Assembly: GCA_942491735.1 (NCBI GenBank)
Contig: CALOCN010000014.1
Location: 2,666,001 to 2,730,000, forward strand
Direction of reading: 5' to 3'
From: CALOCN01 sp942491735
Lineage (GTDB): Bacteria > Eisenbacteria > RBG-16-71-46 > JABDJR01
DNA: 64,000 nt
Shown here piece after piece: positions 18,094 to 27,938 of the stretch; position 1 is the stretch's first letter, and every line of letters starts with the position of its first letter. The translations under genes and the position numbers were made by a program. Below the pieces are notes generated by a model, which was given only the letters and a program-made list of their open reading frames with translations, was not told the origin of the DNA and did no database searches.

Positions 18094-19047
18094 ATGAGCA
18101 CCACATCCACGTCGCCCCCCGAGACCCTGCCGTCCCACTCCACCACCGAAATGGCCCTCAAGCTCAACAACGTGACCAAGCGTTTCGGCAAGGTCACCGC
18201 GGTCAACGGCATCTCCCTGAACGTGCCACGCGGCAGCATCTACGGCTTCCTGGGACCCAACGGAGCGGGCAAGACCACCCTGATCCGCATGGTCATGAGC
18301 ATCTTCTACCCGGACTCCGGGTCCATCCGCGTGCTGGACCACGACAATGCGGAGTCGGTCAAGGACCGTCTGGGCTACCTCCCGGAGGAAAAGGGCCTCT
18401 ACAAGAAGATGAAGGCCGGGGAGATCCTCACCTACTTCGGCCGTCTCAAGGGGATGGACGGGACCGAGGCCAAGGAGAAGGGTCGGGAGCTCATGACCCG
18501 CTACGGCCTGGGGGACTGGATCGACACCCCCTGTGAGGCGCTCTCCAAGGGCATGGGACAGAAGGTCCAGATCCTGGGCACGATCATCCACGATCCGGAG
18601 CTGGTCATCCTCGATGAGCCGTTCTCCGGGCTGGACCCGGTGAACATCGAACTCATGCGGGAGATCATCCAGCAGATGAAGCGGGACGGTCGCACGGTGA
18701 TCTTCTCCACCCACATCATGGAGCAGGCCGAACGCATCTGCGACTTCATCTTCCTCATCAACAAGGGGCAAAAGATCCTCAACGGCACCCTCACCGAGAT
18801 CAAGGCCACCGGCGATCGGGGCATTCTCATCGACTACGACGGGGACGGGGACATCCTGAAGACGTTGCCCGGCATCCAGCGCATCAACGATTCCGGAAAG
18901 CAGGCCGAGATCTATCTCCAGCCGGGGGTGGACCCACAGAGCGTGCTTTCGGCGATCGTCGGTTCCCTGACCATCAAACGCTTCGACCTTCGCGAACCAT
19001 CGCTGCACGAGATCTTTGTCCGTGTCGTGGGAGAAAACGCCGGATGA
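18094..19047 (+). CDS. ABC transporter ATP-binding protein (NatA-like)
   Basis: 317-aa ATPase subunit. Walker A is GPNGAGKT (residues 54-61), the signature is the variant LSKGMGQK, and Walker B is LVILDEPFSGLDP, followed by the H-loop in FSTHIMEQAE. A C-terminal extension (GDGDILKTLPGIQRI... LREPSLHEIFVRVV) is the DUF4162-type domain of NatA/drug-exporter ATPases. It overlaps the permease gene by four bases (ATGA), indicating a two-component exporter. Confidence 0.94.
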   Translation: MSTTSTSPPETLPSHSTTEMALKLNNVTKRFGKVTAVNGISLNVPRGSIYGFLGPNGAGKTTLIRMVMSIFYPDSGSIRVLDHDNAESVKDRLGYLPEEKGLYKKMKAGEILTYFGRLKGMDGTEAKEKGRELMTRYGLGDWIDTPCEALSKGMGQKVQILGTIIHDPELVILDEPFSGLDPVNIELMREIIQQMKRDGRTVIFSTHIMEQAERICDFIFLINKGQKILNGTLTEIKATGDRGILIDYDGDGDILKTLPGIQRINDSGKQAEIYLQPGVDPQSVLSAIVGSLTIKRFDLREPSLHEIFVRVVGENAG

Positions 19048-20714
19048 TGCGCAAGATATTCCTGGTCGGCCAGCGCGAGTACATCGAGAACCTCCGCACC
19101 AAGACCTTTTGGATCGGGATCTTTCTCTTCCCCATCATCCTCACCGGATCCATCGTCGTCCCCACCCTGCTGGAGCGGACCAAGGGGCCGCGGACCTACG
19201 CAGTAGTCGACCACTCGGGGTGGCTGTTGCAGGAGATCGAGGACCGGGCCACCCTGCCCGACATGGAGAAGGTGTTCCGGTTTGCCCTCGAGCGTCAGGA
19301 ACGGGGCGGCAAGGAATTCGAGGAGCTCCCCATGGAGCTGCAGGCGGTCGCGACCCAGATCCAGGCCGGGATGGAGGTAGCCGCCCCCCAGCTGGCCGGT
19401 CTGGAGGGGGAGGCACTGGAAGCCAAGCGAACCGAGATCCAGGACCAACTCCTGGACGGCTTCGCCAAGGTCCTCTCCGGTCTGGAGGGCCCCGAGGGGC
19501 AAAGCCTGGCCGGCATGCTGCCTCCGGACGCGATCGAGGGGCTGGCCCTGTTGCGCGAAGCGATCCGTGCCTGGTGGACCGATCTCCCCCCCGACGAGGC
19601 GGCGGAGTTCGGCGGCGACAACAAGAGCCGCTATGTTCTGGAAACGATCCCGGAGTCGGAAGCCGGGGACCTCGAGAAACTCAACCGTCGCATCGCCGAC
19701 GAGGAACTCTTTGCCTACTTCGTCATCGGAGAGGATCCGGTGCGGGGAAGCGACGGGTGTCGCTACGTCTCCAACAACCTCACCGACGACGACCTCATGG
19801 ACTGGTTCACCGGCATTGCCACCGATGTGATCCAGGAGCGGCGCATTGCCGAAGGGGACATCGAGCCCGAGACCGCGGCCTGGATCCAGGCTCCCTTGCG
19901 CTTCAAGGCACGCAAGGTGGGAAGCGCCGGCGCCGAGGAAGAGGTCGAGGACAGCGACATGCTGCGGCAGTGGGCCCCGGTGGCCTTCGTCTATGTCCTC
20001 TGGTTGGCCATCTTCAGCATCTCGCAGAACCTGCTCACCAATACGGTGGAAGAGAAATCCAACCGGATCCTCGAGGTGCTGCTTTCCTCGGTCTCCCCCA
20101 TCGAACTCATGGCGGGAAAAATCGCGGGCATCGCGGTGACCGGCCTCACCGTTGTCGTGACCTGGGTCATCACCTTCATCCTGGTGGTCAAATTCCTGCC
20201 AGGGATGCTGGGCAGCGCGGACATGGGGATCAACCTGAGCCAGATCGCCAGTGACCCCATCTACCTCGGCTCGTTCCTCTCCTATTTCCTGCTGGGGTAT
20301 CTGCTCTACGCGGCGTTGCTGGTGGGGATCGGGGCGGTGTGCAACAGCCTCAAGGAAGCGCAGAACCTGATGACGCCGGTCACCATCATGCTCATGCTTC
20401 CCCTCTTTGCCATGATTCCCATCGGCAAGGATCCCAACGGTACGCTGGCCAAGGTGCTGTCGTATGTTCCGCCGTTCACCCCGTTCGTGATGATGAACCG
20501 GGCGGCCGGTCCGCCCAGCACCATGGAGTACGTGCTGACCACGTTGCTCCTGCTGGTGGCGGTGGGCGTCGCATTGTGGGGAGCGGCCAAGATCTTCCGC
20601 ATCGGCATTCTCATGACCGGCAAGGCCCCCACCCCGGCCGAGATCTTCAAGTGGCTGCGCACGCCGGTTGGGCAGGTTCCCGACCGGGCAGAGCCCGAGC
20701 ACCCCGGGTCGTGA
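19044..20714 (+). CDS. ABC-2 type transporter permease (NatB-like)
   Basis: 556-aa membrane subunit. An N-terminal membrane helix (TFWIGIFLFPIILTGSIVV) is followed by a roughly 290-residue extracytoplasmic domain rich in acidic residues, then about five further helices (VAFVYVLWLAIFSISQN..., IAVTGLTVVVTWVITFILVV, YLLYAALLVGIGAV). EEKSNRILEVLLSSVSPIELMAGKIAG is the conserved ABC-2 coupling-helix motif. Partner of the preceding ATPase; probable ion, peptide or drug exporter, with substrate unknown. Confidence 0.92.
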   Translation: MMRKIFLVGQREYIENLRTKTFWIGIFLFPIILTGSIVVPTLLERTKGPRTYAVVDHSGWLLQEIEDRATLPDMEKVFRFALERQERGGKEFEELPMELQAVATQIQAGMEVAAPQLAGLEGEALEAKRTEIQDQLLDGFAKVLSGLEGPEGQSLAGMLPPDAIEGLALLREAIRAWWTDLPPDEAAEFGGDNKSRYVLETIPESEAGDLEKLNRRIADEELFAYFVIGEDPVRGSDGCRYVSNNLTDDDLMDWFTGIATDVIQERRIAEGDIEPETAAWIQAPLRFKARKVGSAGAEEEVEDSDMLRQWAPVAFVYVLWLAIFSISQNLLTNTVEEKSNRILEVLLSSVSPIELMAGKIAGIAVTGLTVVVTWVITFILVVKFLPGMLGSADMGINLSQIASDPIYLGSFLSYFLLGYLLYAALLVGIGAVCNSLKEAQNLMTPVTIMLMLPLFAMIPIGKDPNGTLAKVLSYVPPFTPFVMMNRAAGPPSTMEYVLTTLLLLVAVGVALWGAAKIFRIGILMTGKAPTPAEIFKWLRTPVGQVPDRAEPEHPGS

Positions 20715-20727
20715 CCCGCATCGCGTC

Positions 20728-21459
20728 GTGAACAAGAGCGCGGGCACCAATCTCCTCGCCGCGCTGATCGCGGTGATCGGGTTCCTCCTTCCCCATCCGT
20801 GGCGTGACCCGGTTCTTTCCGTTGGCGTGTTCGCGCTGTCCGGAGCGCTCACCAACTGGCTCGCGGTGCACATGCTGTTCGAGAAGGTCCCGGGTCTCTA
20901 CGGATCCGGCATCATTCCCGAGCGCTTCGAGGACTTCAAGGCCGGCATCCACGACCTGATGATGACCCAGTTCTTCACCCGGGAGAACGTGGTGCGGCTC
21001 CTCTCCGGGCGCGAGACCGACGGCACGCCGCCGGTGTTCGACGTGGATCCGGTGCTCGAGTCGGTGGATCTCTCCGGGGCGTTCGATGCCCTGCTGGAAG
21101 CGGTGAAGGGATCCAAGTTCGGATCCATGCTGGGCATGGTGGGGGGCGAGAAGGCGTTGGATCCGTTGCGGGAGCCGTTCACCGAGAAGCTTCGGGTGGC
21201 CATGGCCGGCATTGCACGGAGCGACGCGTTCCAGACCGCGCTGCGGGAGCAGCTGGTGGAACGGGTGGCGTCGGATGAGATCCTGGAGGCGGTGGATCAT
21301 GTGGTGACCGCACGACTGGATGAGCTCACGCCGCAGCTGGTGAAGGAAATCGTGCAGACCATGATCCGGGAGCACCTGGGATGGTTGGTCGTGTGGGGCG
21401 GGGTGTTCGGGGGATTGATCGGGTTGGTGGTGTCGCTGCTTGGGGCGGGGGTGGGTTAG
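20728..21459 (+). CDS. DUF445-family membrane protein
   Basis: 243-aa protein starting at a GTG (VNKSAGTNLLAAL). It has a membrane hairpin at each end (IAVIGFLLPHPW... and VVWGGVFGGLIGLVVSLLG) with the conserved ALTNWLAVHMLFEKVPGLYGSGIIP motif typical of DUF445/YjiN-like proteins and amphipathic helical repeats between. Role unknown; the family is membrane-anchored and structural in character. It is the last gene before accessory DNA: the 290-bp flanking repeat begins 26 bases after its stop. Confidence 0.8.
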   Translation: MNKSAGTNLLAALIAVIGFLLPHPWRDPVLSVGVFALSGALTNWLAVHMLFEKVPGLYGSGIIPERFEDFKAGIHDLMMTQFFTRENVVRLLSGRETDGTPPVFDVDPVLESVDLSGAFDALLEAVKGSKFGSMLGMVGGEKALDPLREPFTEKLRVAMAGIARSDAFQTALREQLVERVASDEILEAVDHVVTARLDELTPQLVKEIVQTMIREHLGWLVVWGGVFGGLIGLVVSLLGAGVG

Positions 21460-21484
21460 GAGGAGGGGGTCGTTTCTCCGCCGA

Positions 21485-21769
21485 AGTAGGTACACGCGGA
21501 ACCTGTAGGTTGGGAGAGCCTGCGTTCCAGTTGGCTGGGGCTATAACCCTATGGGAGCAAGGGGTTACCGGATTGGCCAAATCCGGTAGGTACACGCGGA
21601 ACCCTGCGGTCAAACTGAATCGAAGTAGGGTCGAAACACGCGCAACCCTTGGAGCCTGGCCACGAGTGCATCGTCCCGGGGGTGGTGCAGGCGTCTTGGA
21701 TTTCGGGGGGTCCGCATCCGTCGCAACGCAGGGTCCAGCCGTGCGTTACGGCCAAGGCGGGTATCTCAG
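21485..21769 (+). repeat. Dispersed non-coding repeat, left copy flanking the island
   Basis: About 285 bases matching 57652-57942 in the same orientation, with blocks of near identity such as CAGGCGTCTTGGATTTCGGG, CGCAACGCAGGGTCCAGCCG and GGCCAAGGCGGGTATCTCA. A TACCGGAT...ATCCGGTA near-palindrome is at 21577-21590. A sub-motif (GTAGGTACACGCGGAACC-like) recurs about three times inside the copy. No convincing reading frame is conserved between copies. The rest of 21770-22052 holds no gene I can support. Confidence 0.85.
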
Positions 21770-22052
21770 CGGGTTATCAGGGTCCAGTTGGTCAGCAGAG
21801 GGAAGCCAATGCAACCACTGCGATTGTCTTGCGAATCCATCGAGACCTCGGAAAGAGATCGCCCTTCGCCGATCTCAGGAACGACTGTCGTGAACAACGT
21901 CCTTAGACTGGGGGAGAACGGTGTAGACAGACTCCGTGGAACCGAGGTACATACTTGGCGGTTTAAGTTGTCGTGGCGCCTATCGGCACACTTCATACTC
22001 GCCCTCTTGCCCCAAGGCCATTCCCAACACCCGCGTCTAAGGAGTCAATCGC

Positions 22053-22847
22053 TTGAGCGTTTGTCGTTTTCGTCTGGATCAACGTCCCTCCCTAGACGCA
22101 AGGCACTTTCTAACGACCCTGCTCACAGCTGTGGTTCTTTTCTCTGCCGTGAGCTGCGGCTCCGACAATCCAGCTTCCCCCGCTGGACCCATAGTCCCCC
22201 CCGATCCCATCAGCGATCCTGGGTCCATACTCGTGGAGCATCCAGGAGGATTCTGCCTACCGCATGACATCGCAGGGGACACGCTATGGGTGCACAATCG
22301 GGGCAAAGCGCCACTGGAGTGGGTGACGGCCCTTGCCCCAGCAGGGTCGGATCTCGGCGGTGTGAAGTTCACCGTCGAGCCTGGGACGGTTGCCGCGGTC
22401 GTTTGGTCCTGGAACCCGACGAGTGGACCGCCGTCGGTGGACTCATTGGTGGCCTTCACAAGCGATCCGGAACAATCAAGGCTGGTCATACCGTTCAGGC
22501 GAGTAGACGATAACCATCGTGAAGAGTTCGGTCCACCGGCACCGATATGGATAACCGAGGGACCCGTGAACTTGATTCTCGATGTACCGCAGACCATTGA
22601 GTGGACCCGGGTGTCTGACTGTTCCGGGATCGATCTCTACGAGATGCAATTCTCGCGGGATCCAAGCTTCTCTACCTGCCCAACGAATTGCGGTACCCTC
22701 CGAGTCGGAATAACCACACCCCAAATCGTGGCAGAGTCTACACAGGGCGACCAGGGACGCACCTATGTGCGCGTGCGCGCCACAGCCCTGGACGCCCCTG
22801 ATGGACCCTGGAGCGAGGTCATGGCGCTGATCGCTCGTAGGCAGTGA
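22053..22847 (+). CDS. Lipoprotein of unknown function
   Basis: 264-aa protein beginning at TTG 22053, supported by TAAGGAG about 10 bases upstream. A signal peptide and lipobox (TAVVLFSAVSC) are followed by a proline-rich linker (GSDNPASPAGPIVPPDP). The first half resembles an abnormal-spindle/Ig-like domain (TLWVHNRGKAPLEWVTAL ... FTVEPGTVAAVVWSWNP) and the second an FnIII-like domain (CSGIDLYEMQFSRDPSFS ... GRTYVRVRATALD). Probably surface or periplasmic. Lower GC than the core genes. No named family recognised. Confidence 0.7.
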   Translation: MSVCRFRLDQRPSLDARHFLTTLLTAVVLFSAVSCGSDNPASPAGPIVPPDPISDPGSILVEHPGGFCLPHDIAGDTLWVHNRGKAPLEWVTALAPAGSDLGGVKFTVEPGTVAAVVWSWNPTSGPPSVDSLVAFTSDPEQSRLVIPFRRVDDNHREEFGPPAPIWITEGPVNLILDVPQTIEWTRVSDCSGIDLYEMQFSRDPSFSTCPTNCGTLRVGITTPQIVAESTQGDQGRTYVRVRATALDAPDGPWSEVMALIARRQ

Positions 22848-23122
22848 GCGGCTTGCCTCAAGGGGGAGCGGGGGACAGCTTCGCGCGCGGAAAGACGGTG
22901 TCCAGGACAAATAGCAAGATATGGTGATCGACCAAGGGCCCAGATCGCCAGTCTGAAGTGTCCCGCGAGAGAGATGTCCTAAGAAAGCCCGAGGCATTTG
23001 AGACTTCAGGAACTTCGGCAACAGACAAGTGTAGTGTAATATGCAGCATTCAAGTCCGTTTCGCAGGCCCTCCACCGGCAGGCTTCCCCAAAGAAAGATG
23101 GCATAATCTCAATGGACCGACT

Positions 23123-23548
23123 ATGAAGATGATGACCTGGTTCCTATTGCTGCTGGCCGTTCCTGGGCTTGGATGCAACTCCGATCCTACGTCTCCTACG
23201 CTCCCCGCGGTTCACCTTGAGGTAATGGCTAGCGGAACTTGGGAAGGATCATTCAGCATGATAAACGATGGAGGTTCTGAGTATGTTGAGGTCTCGGGCA
23301 CGGGACACGACATCGTCCCAGTTTCCGACATCCTAGATCCGCGAACAAGCTACTGCGCAACCCTCAAGTTAACTAGCAATGGGTATCTCCTGTTCCGACT
23401 TGGCTTACCGAAAGAGGCCAACGGACTCCTTAGAGAAGGAGAAGTATACTACACCCCATGGCAGGGAACTCAAGACCACACGCCAAGCACGGTGTGCTAC
23501 TGCGAATGCAAGGCACACTCTACTCTCTTCCCTACGCCTACATACTAG
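23123..23548 (+). CDS. Small lipoprotein, hypothetical
   Basis: 141-aa protein starting at ATG 23123 with a short signal peptide and lipobox (MKMMTWFLLLLAVPGLGC). The body is predicted beta-rich and ends with a cysteine cluster (TVCYCECKAHS). The in-frame extension upstream to 22958 lacks a signal and is not preferred. The stop is three bases from the convergent stop of the beta-propeller gene. The 275 bases before it hold no gene I can support. Confidence 0.55.
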   Translation: MKMMTWFLLLLAVPGLGCNSDPTSPTLPAVHLEVMASGTWEGSFSMINDGGSEYVEVSGTGHDIVPVSDILDPRTSYCATLKLTSNGYLLFRLGLPKEANGLLREGEVYYTPWQGTQDHTPSTVCYCECKAHSTLFPTPTY

Positions 23549-23551
23549 AAT

Positions 23552-26500
23552 TCAGTTGCTCTTTATCACTTTAGCTATGCCAATGAGTCGAGAGCTTGTG
23601 GTGCCACGAATAAAGTAGGCTCCGGGCTGGGCTTTGAGACCATCTTCTCGCATTCCATCCCAGTTCATGGCTTGAGTCTGGCCGCTGGGCCTGCCCTCAA
23701 ACAGGGTGCGGACGGGCCGCCCTAGAACGTCATACACTCGGACTGTGATTTTCTCGTGATCACCCAGATCCCTTAGCTCTATGCGGAAGGACTTTCCGGG
23801 GTTTGGCCAAGCAAGTAGAGGTTGAGGACCGCCCACGGGACCATCCGGGACTCCAACCCCCATCGGTTCAGACCAGTAGCTAATATTCAAGGCCGCAATT
23901 CCTCCGGCAACCCTGAAGAGTCCGGTGACCCACAACTCTTCCGCGTGTTTGGCCAAACCAAACACCGGACTCCCCACACCAGAGCCCAGTCCATGCCATT
24001 CATCACCATCCCACGCGCCAATAAACGGAAGCACGGTCCCACTCGCGCTTTTGGTGAAGCTGCCCCCCACAATCAATGCATCATTGTAAGTCTCCAAGGC
24101 GAATACCCCGTGGTGAGGAAACCAGTAAGCGTTTGGGTTCAGTCCCGAGCCGAAGGTCCCTTCCTCGAACCGAAGCTCATCTGTGACCGCCTGAACGCTG
24201 GACCCGTCCCATGTGGCTAGGTAGTGCGTGTTGGGAACACTTTCAAAGGAGTCGAACCGCCCACCAATGAAGAGCTTGTTCTCGAAGACCTCCATAGCAT
24301 AGACCGCAGTTGAGTTCCCGACCTTCGTCCAGCTCGCTCCATTCCACTTTGCAACCGAGGCAATCTCTCCCGAACCGGGGATATCCCCTCCAATCGCAAT
24401 CCCGGACTCACTACTTGCATAGAGTTCACCTTGAAACTCACAGAACCCGTCGAAAGCGGAAGGGTCGAGTCCTATAGTGCCAAGCGTGCCCATCGACGAC
24501 CAGGCAGTCCCGTCCCACCGCGCAACGGAAGTCACCGTAGTCCCACCAATGTCGTTGTATGCACCTCCCACGACTAGGTCACCACCGTATGCAAAAAGGG
24601 AATAGGCCGTGCCACCCTGGACTTCGGCTATTTCAACCCACGATCCTCCCGTCCTGGACCAAATCTTGTCCCCTGATGTAGCTACTAGCGTTCCGTCATG
24701 GACAATGATGTCACAAAAAGAGTCTACATTGGGTGGAGTGCTCATCGCCTCCCACGCCCGAGAGCTTGCATCAAACGTAACTAAGTTCGGTGAAACCGTC
24801 CCTCCGGCACCGGTGAAGGAACCTGATATGACTAGATCGCTACCCAGTGACGCAAACTTGTGGCTACCGACTCCACTGAATAGCGAACACCCTCCCCCTG
24901 TCCCCCAGCTCTCCAGTCCCTCTGCACTCTTTATGGGTGCCCACATGGGTGCGTTGAGAGTCGCAACGTTGGTGAATTGACTCGCGAGAATCCGTCCCGC
25001 TACTACAACCTTGTCATCGAATACTGCAACATCTCTGATTCTTCCACTAACTGACGAAATCCCCCCTGCGGGCGAAGAATATGCGACTCCATCCCACCGC
25101 GCCACGTGAGGAGATGCGGTCAATCCAAAGCGCCCAAACGAGCCCCCCAGCATCATGTAGTCGGTAGAGAATCCATCGTTCTCAACCGCTCCAGAAATGA
25201 CCTCCAGTGCATAGACCTCACTATCTACTTGAATCGGCGAGGGTGCTAACCAGGTCGCCCCACTCCACCGTGCAAAGAAACTTGCGTTAGTGAATAGTCC
25301 CTCCGCAACCTCAACCTGAGTAAACGCACCACCAATGTACGGAACTCCACCAAAAACATTCACCGCGTATACTGGAGCCGTGGGTCCCTTGTCCTGACCC
25401 TGTGCATCCATAGCACTCCACTCAGTGCCTGACCACTGAGCAACATTTCTAATGCTATCCCCACCTACGATCTCAAAATGCCCTGCGACAATCAGCGATG
25501 CGTCGTTCACGTTTACCATGTCGTATACGCCCGTGAAAAGGGTTCCGTCCCCCAAGCCACCGTCAAGGGGTTCCCAGGCAGTCCCAGTCCACCGAGCGAT
25601 CTTCTTGCTTGTCGCCGAACCGGCCCCCGTGAAGTTATCTCCTCCAACGTAGAGTTCTCCCTTGAATACTTCAAGAGACCGCGCAGTTGGCGGCGTGCCG
25701 TCATCGTTCAAGCCACCGTCAAGTGCTTCCCAATCGGAGCCATCCCAAGCGGCAACGCCATTGACAGCTGTAGTCCCGGCAAAGGCAAAACTGCCACACA
25801 CGATCAAGTCGTCTTGAAACTCTACAATGTCATGAACAGGACCGTTGAGTCCATCAAGCGGTGACCAGGCCTGACCATCCCACTGCGCCAAGTAGCGCAT
25901 AGTGGCGTCACCAATTCTTGTGAACCTTCCTCCGATCAACAACGCGCCGTCGTGCTCGTAGATAGCCAATACTTCACCGTTCGGTTCTTGCGGACCAAAC
26001 TCCTTTGACCAAGATCCGTCTTCACCACTCGTGAACCCCCAGACCGAAACAGTGTCCGTACTAGCGCACGGGTCCACACCTGCCGCAGCTCCGAAACCAG
26101 AAACGCCAAGGTTTGACCTGGGGAGAGTGGTAATCGTCCCGCCGCAGTCTGAAACGTTGGCGCCAATAATGTCGAACGTATCGTCACCGTAGGCATAAAC
26201 ATAGAAACTTCCCGCAACGGCGGTGACGCCGTTGTCGTAGTCGCCTGAAGCCGGTGAGTCTTGACAGTTATCTGGTATCTCCCAGGTAATTTTGTTTGTG
26301 GAGCCTGCATCTGGCCAAGATGTGGACGGGAATTGAAGATCCCCGCAAGGGGTCCACGAGAAAACATCAAGGCCTCCTACTAGCGGACCCTCCGCAGAGG
26401 TGTAGGCCACGCGAACCTCCACCCCGGAAACGCCGGCCGATGGGCTTCCGTCGAGTACCAGGAGATACAGGTCATACCCCGTGGCCAAGCTACCGACGAC

Positions 26501-26680
26501 AGTTAGAGAGCTTGCAGGATTGCAGGGAGGCGTCGGAGAAGCGACGCAAGCGGACCCCTTCGCTGAATGCACCCGGAGGTGCGAGGCCACCTTGGCGTTG
26601 TCGTTGGAGCCGGCAACCGCTAGTTGAGGTAAGGCAACGAGGGCGAGCGCAGACAGGAGTTTCAATAGTGGCTGACGCAT
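23552..26680 (-). CDS. Secreted beta-propeller (Kelch-like) protein with C-terminal sorting domain
   Basis: 1042-aa exported protein. Signal peptide MRQPLLKLLSALALVALPQLAVA, then an N-terminal cohesin-like beta domain (YLLVLDGSPSAGVSGVEVRVAY...) that resembles the start of the 278-aa protein at 36426. About a dozen repeats follow of the form VARWDGxxWxxLDxG...VYALEVFxxxLxVGGxF, a WDG-type propeller. The final 85 residues (PLLAWPNPGKSFRIEL ... RVYDVLGRPVRTLFEG ... WDGMREDGLKAQPGAYFIRG) are a typical FCB-type sorting domain. GC is clearly lower than the core. Probably surface-attached or released; ligand unknown. Confidence 0.85.
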   Translation of the reverse strand: MRQPLLKLLSALALVALPQLAVAGSNDNAKVASHLRVHSAKGSACVASPTPPCNPASSLTVVGSLATGYDLYLLVLDGSPSAGVSGVEVRVAYTSAEGPLVGGLDVFSWTPCGDLQFPSTSWPDAGSTNKITWEIPDNCQDSPASGDYDNGVTAVAGSFYVYAYGDDTFDIIGANVSDCGGTITTLPRSNLGVSGFGAAAGVDPCASTDTVSVWGFTSGEDGSWSKEFGPQEPNGEVLAIYEHDGALLIGGRFTRIGDATMRYLAQWDGQAWSPLDGLNGPVHDIVEFQDDLIVCGSFAFAGTTAVNGVAAWDGSDWEALDGGLNDDGTPPTARSLEVFKGELYVGGDNFTGAGSATSKKIARWTGTAWEPLDGGLGDGTLFTGVYDMVNVNDASLIVAGHFEIVGGDSIRNVAQWSGTEWSAMDAQGQDKGPTAPVYAVNVFGGVPYIGGAFTQVEVAEGLFTNASFFARWSGATWLAPSPIQVDSEVYALEVISGAVENDGFSTDYMMLGGSFGRFGLTASPHVARWDGVAYSSPAGGISSVSGRIRDVAVFDDKVVVAGRILASQFTNVATLNAPMWAPIKSAEGLESWGTGGGCSLFSGVGSHKFASLGSDLVISGSFTGAGGTVSPNLVTFDASSRAWEAMSTPPNVDSFCDIIVHDGTLVATSGDKIWSRTGGSWVEIAEVQGGTAYSLFAYGGDLVVGGAYNDIGGTTVTSVARWDGTAWSSMGTLGTIGLDPSAFDGFCEFQGELYASSESGIAIGGDIPGSGEIASVAKWNGASWTKVGNSTAVYAMEVFENKLFIGGRFDSFESVPNTHYLATWDGSSVQAVTDELRFEEGTFGSGLNPNAYWFPHHGVFALETYNDALIVGGSFTKSASGTVLPFIGAWDGDEWHGLGSGVGSPVFGLAKHAEELWVTGLFRVAGGIAALNISYWSEPMGVGVPDGPVGGPQPLLAWPNPGKSFRIELRDLGDHEKITVRVYDVLGRPVRTLFEGRPSGQTQAMNWDGMREDGLKAQPGAYFIRGTTSSRLIGIAKVIKSN

Positions 26681-26814
26681 GTATCGGCGCCTTTCGGTTC
26701 CCTACCGCACGGGCCGACGCGCAGGTGGGCAGTAAAGGAGAACGTCCATAGTGGCTGAACAGTTCCAGGATCTCACGAGTCACCTCAGGCTTACCCCATT
26801 CCAGATCAGATTGC

Positions 26815-26925
26815 AACTTGTAGCTCATCTTCTCGAAGCCAACATGGACCCACAGACCATCCAGAGGGGTATGTCCGCTAGCCTGCCCTGCCTCGTACTG
26901 AACAATCAGGGCAGCGAGCCAAGCG
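26815..26925 (+). pseudogene. Remnant of an older IS91-like element
   Basis: Short degenerate stretch. HLLEANMDPQTIQ matches HLLEAGVDLRTIQ of the tyrosine recombinase 950 bases downstream, and immediately after it CCGCTAGCCTGCCCTGCCT matches the 3' part of the IS91-like transposase gene at 29034. The two are fused with the middle missing, so this looks like an internally deleted copy lying just outside the intact element's left end. Confidence 0.5.
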
Positions 26926-27076
26926 TGAACCGCTGGAAGAACTAAACCGCTTCGCGGTGGTCTAATGTTTAGTACGGCAGCGACTTGGACGCCGTCACCA
27001 CCTTCGATGGCTGGCTATCTTACCTCCGTAGGACGCACCCGGCGTCCTCGGTATCCCAAGCCCACGGAGGTGCATC

Positions 27077-27931
27077 ATGACCGCGCTGCGAGAGCGCATG
27101 ACTCGCGACATGCGTACACGGAACCTGTCCCCTCGAACCCAGTATGGCTACTTGCGTGCCGTTGCGGGGCTCGCTGCCTTCCATGGCAAGCCCCCGGACC
27201 GCCTGAGCCAGCAGGACGTTGAAGACTACGTCGGCCATCTCCTCTTCGATTGTCAGCTTCGCCCGGGAAGTATCCATGGCGTCGTCACGGGGCTGCGATT
27301 CTTCTACCTGGTGACTCTTGGCCTCACCCCCAGCGAGTTTCATCTGCCGTCACTGCGTCGCTCCTCCACGCTTCCGGACATCCTCAGCACCCACGAGGTG
27401 GCGCGGGTTCTGACCTCTGTGAAGAACCTCAAGCACCGCGTTCTGCTCATGACCACCTACGGTGGAGGGTTGCGCGTCGGTGAAGTCGTTCGGCTAAGAA
27501 TCGCCGACATCCACAGCGATCGGATGATGATCCGCGTACAACAGGGCAAGGGACGCAAGGATCGTTACACCCTGCTGTCCGAGCGCGTGCTGCACGAGCT
27601 TCGCCGCTACTGGAAGATACGTCGGCCCCGGAAGTGGCTCTTCCCTGGTCACCATGATGCTCCCCTGACCGTTCGCACACCGCAGCACGTTTACCGGAAG
27701 GCCGTAGAAAGGGCCGGGCTCTCCCACCAAGGTGGCATTCACATCCTCAGGCACTGCTTCGCCACGCATCTTCTCGAAGCCGGCGTGGACCTGCGGACCA
27801 TCCAGCTCCTGATGGGACATCAATCGATCGTCACTACCATGCGGTATCTCCACGTCACCAGCAAGAGCCTCCAGGGAACCCGAAGTCCGGCGGATCTCCT
27901 GGCGATGCCCCAGGAAGCCGCAACCCGGTAG
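27077..27931 (+). CDS. Tyrosine recombinase of the IS91-like element
   Basis: 284-aa XerC/D-like integrase with an N-terminal SAM-like core-binding domain (LSPRTQYGYLRAVAGLAAFHGK) and a C-terminal catalytic domain. Active residues are Arg in GGGLRVGEVVRL, Lys in QGKGRKDRY, HxxR in HILRHCFATHL, His in MGHQSIVTT and Tyr in MRYLHV. The gene is seven bases before the transposase gene; this pairing is known in a branch of the IS91 family. It probably assists transposition or resolves products. Confidence 0.92.
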   Translation: MTALRERMTRDMRTRNLSPRTQYGYLRAVAGLAAFHGKPPDRLSQQDVEDYVGHLLFDCQLRPGSIHGVVTGLRFFYLVTLGLTPSEFHLPSLRRSSTLPDILSTHEVARVLTSVKNLKHRVLLMTTYGGGLRVGEVVRLRIADIHSDRMMIRVQQGKGRKDRYTLLSERVLHELRRYWKIRRPRKWLFPGHHDAPLTVRTPQHVYRKAVERAGLSHQGGIHILRHCFATHLLEAGVDLRTIQLLMGHQSIVTTMRYLHVTSKSLQGTRSPADLLAMPQEAATR

Positions 27932-27938
27932 GACGGCG

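Noticed and set aside
18912..20873. 653-codon minus-strand frame opposite the ABC permease
   Set aside because: Histidine/glutamine/arginine-rich mirror of a clear membrane protein; no ribosome site or domain.
21326..21755. Minus-strand frames in the flanking repeat (also at 57641-57997)
   Set aside because: Some words are shared between copies (for example THGWTLRCDGCG), but frames are interrupted differently and starts are not conserved; treated as non-coding repeat.
22848..23122. Possible IS end remnant (GGGGGACAGCTT and TGTCC motifs)
   Set aside because: The motifs are short, no transposase frame is attached, and no second end could be found.
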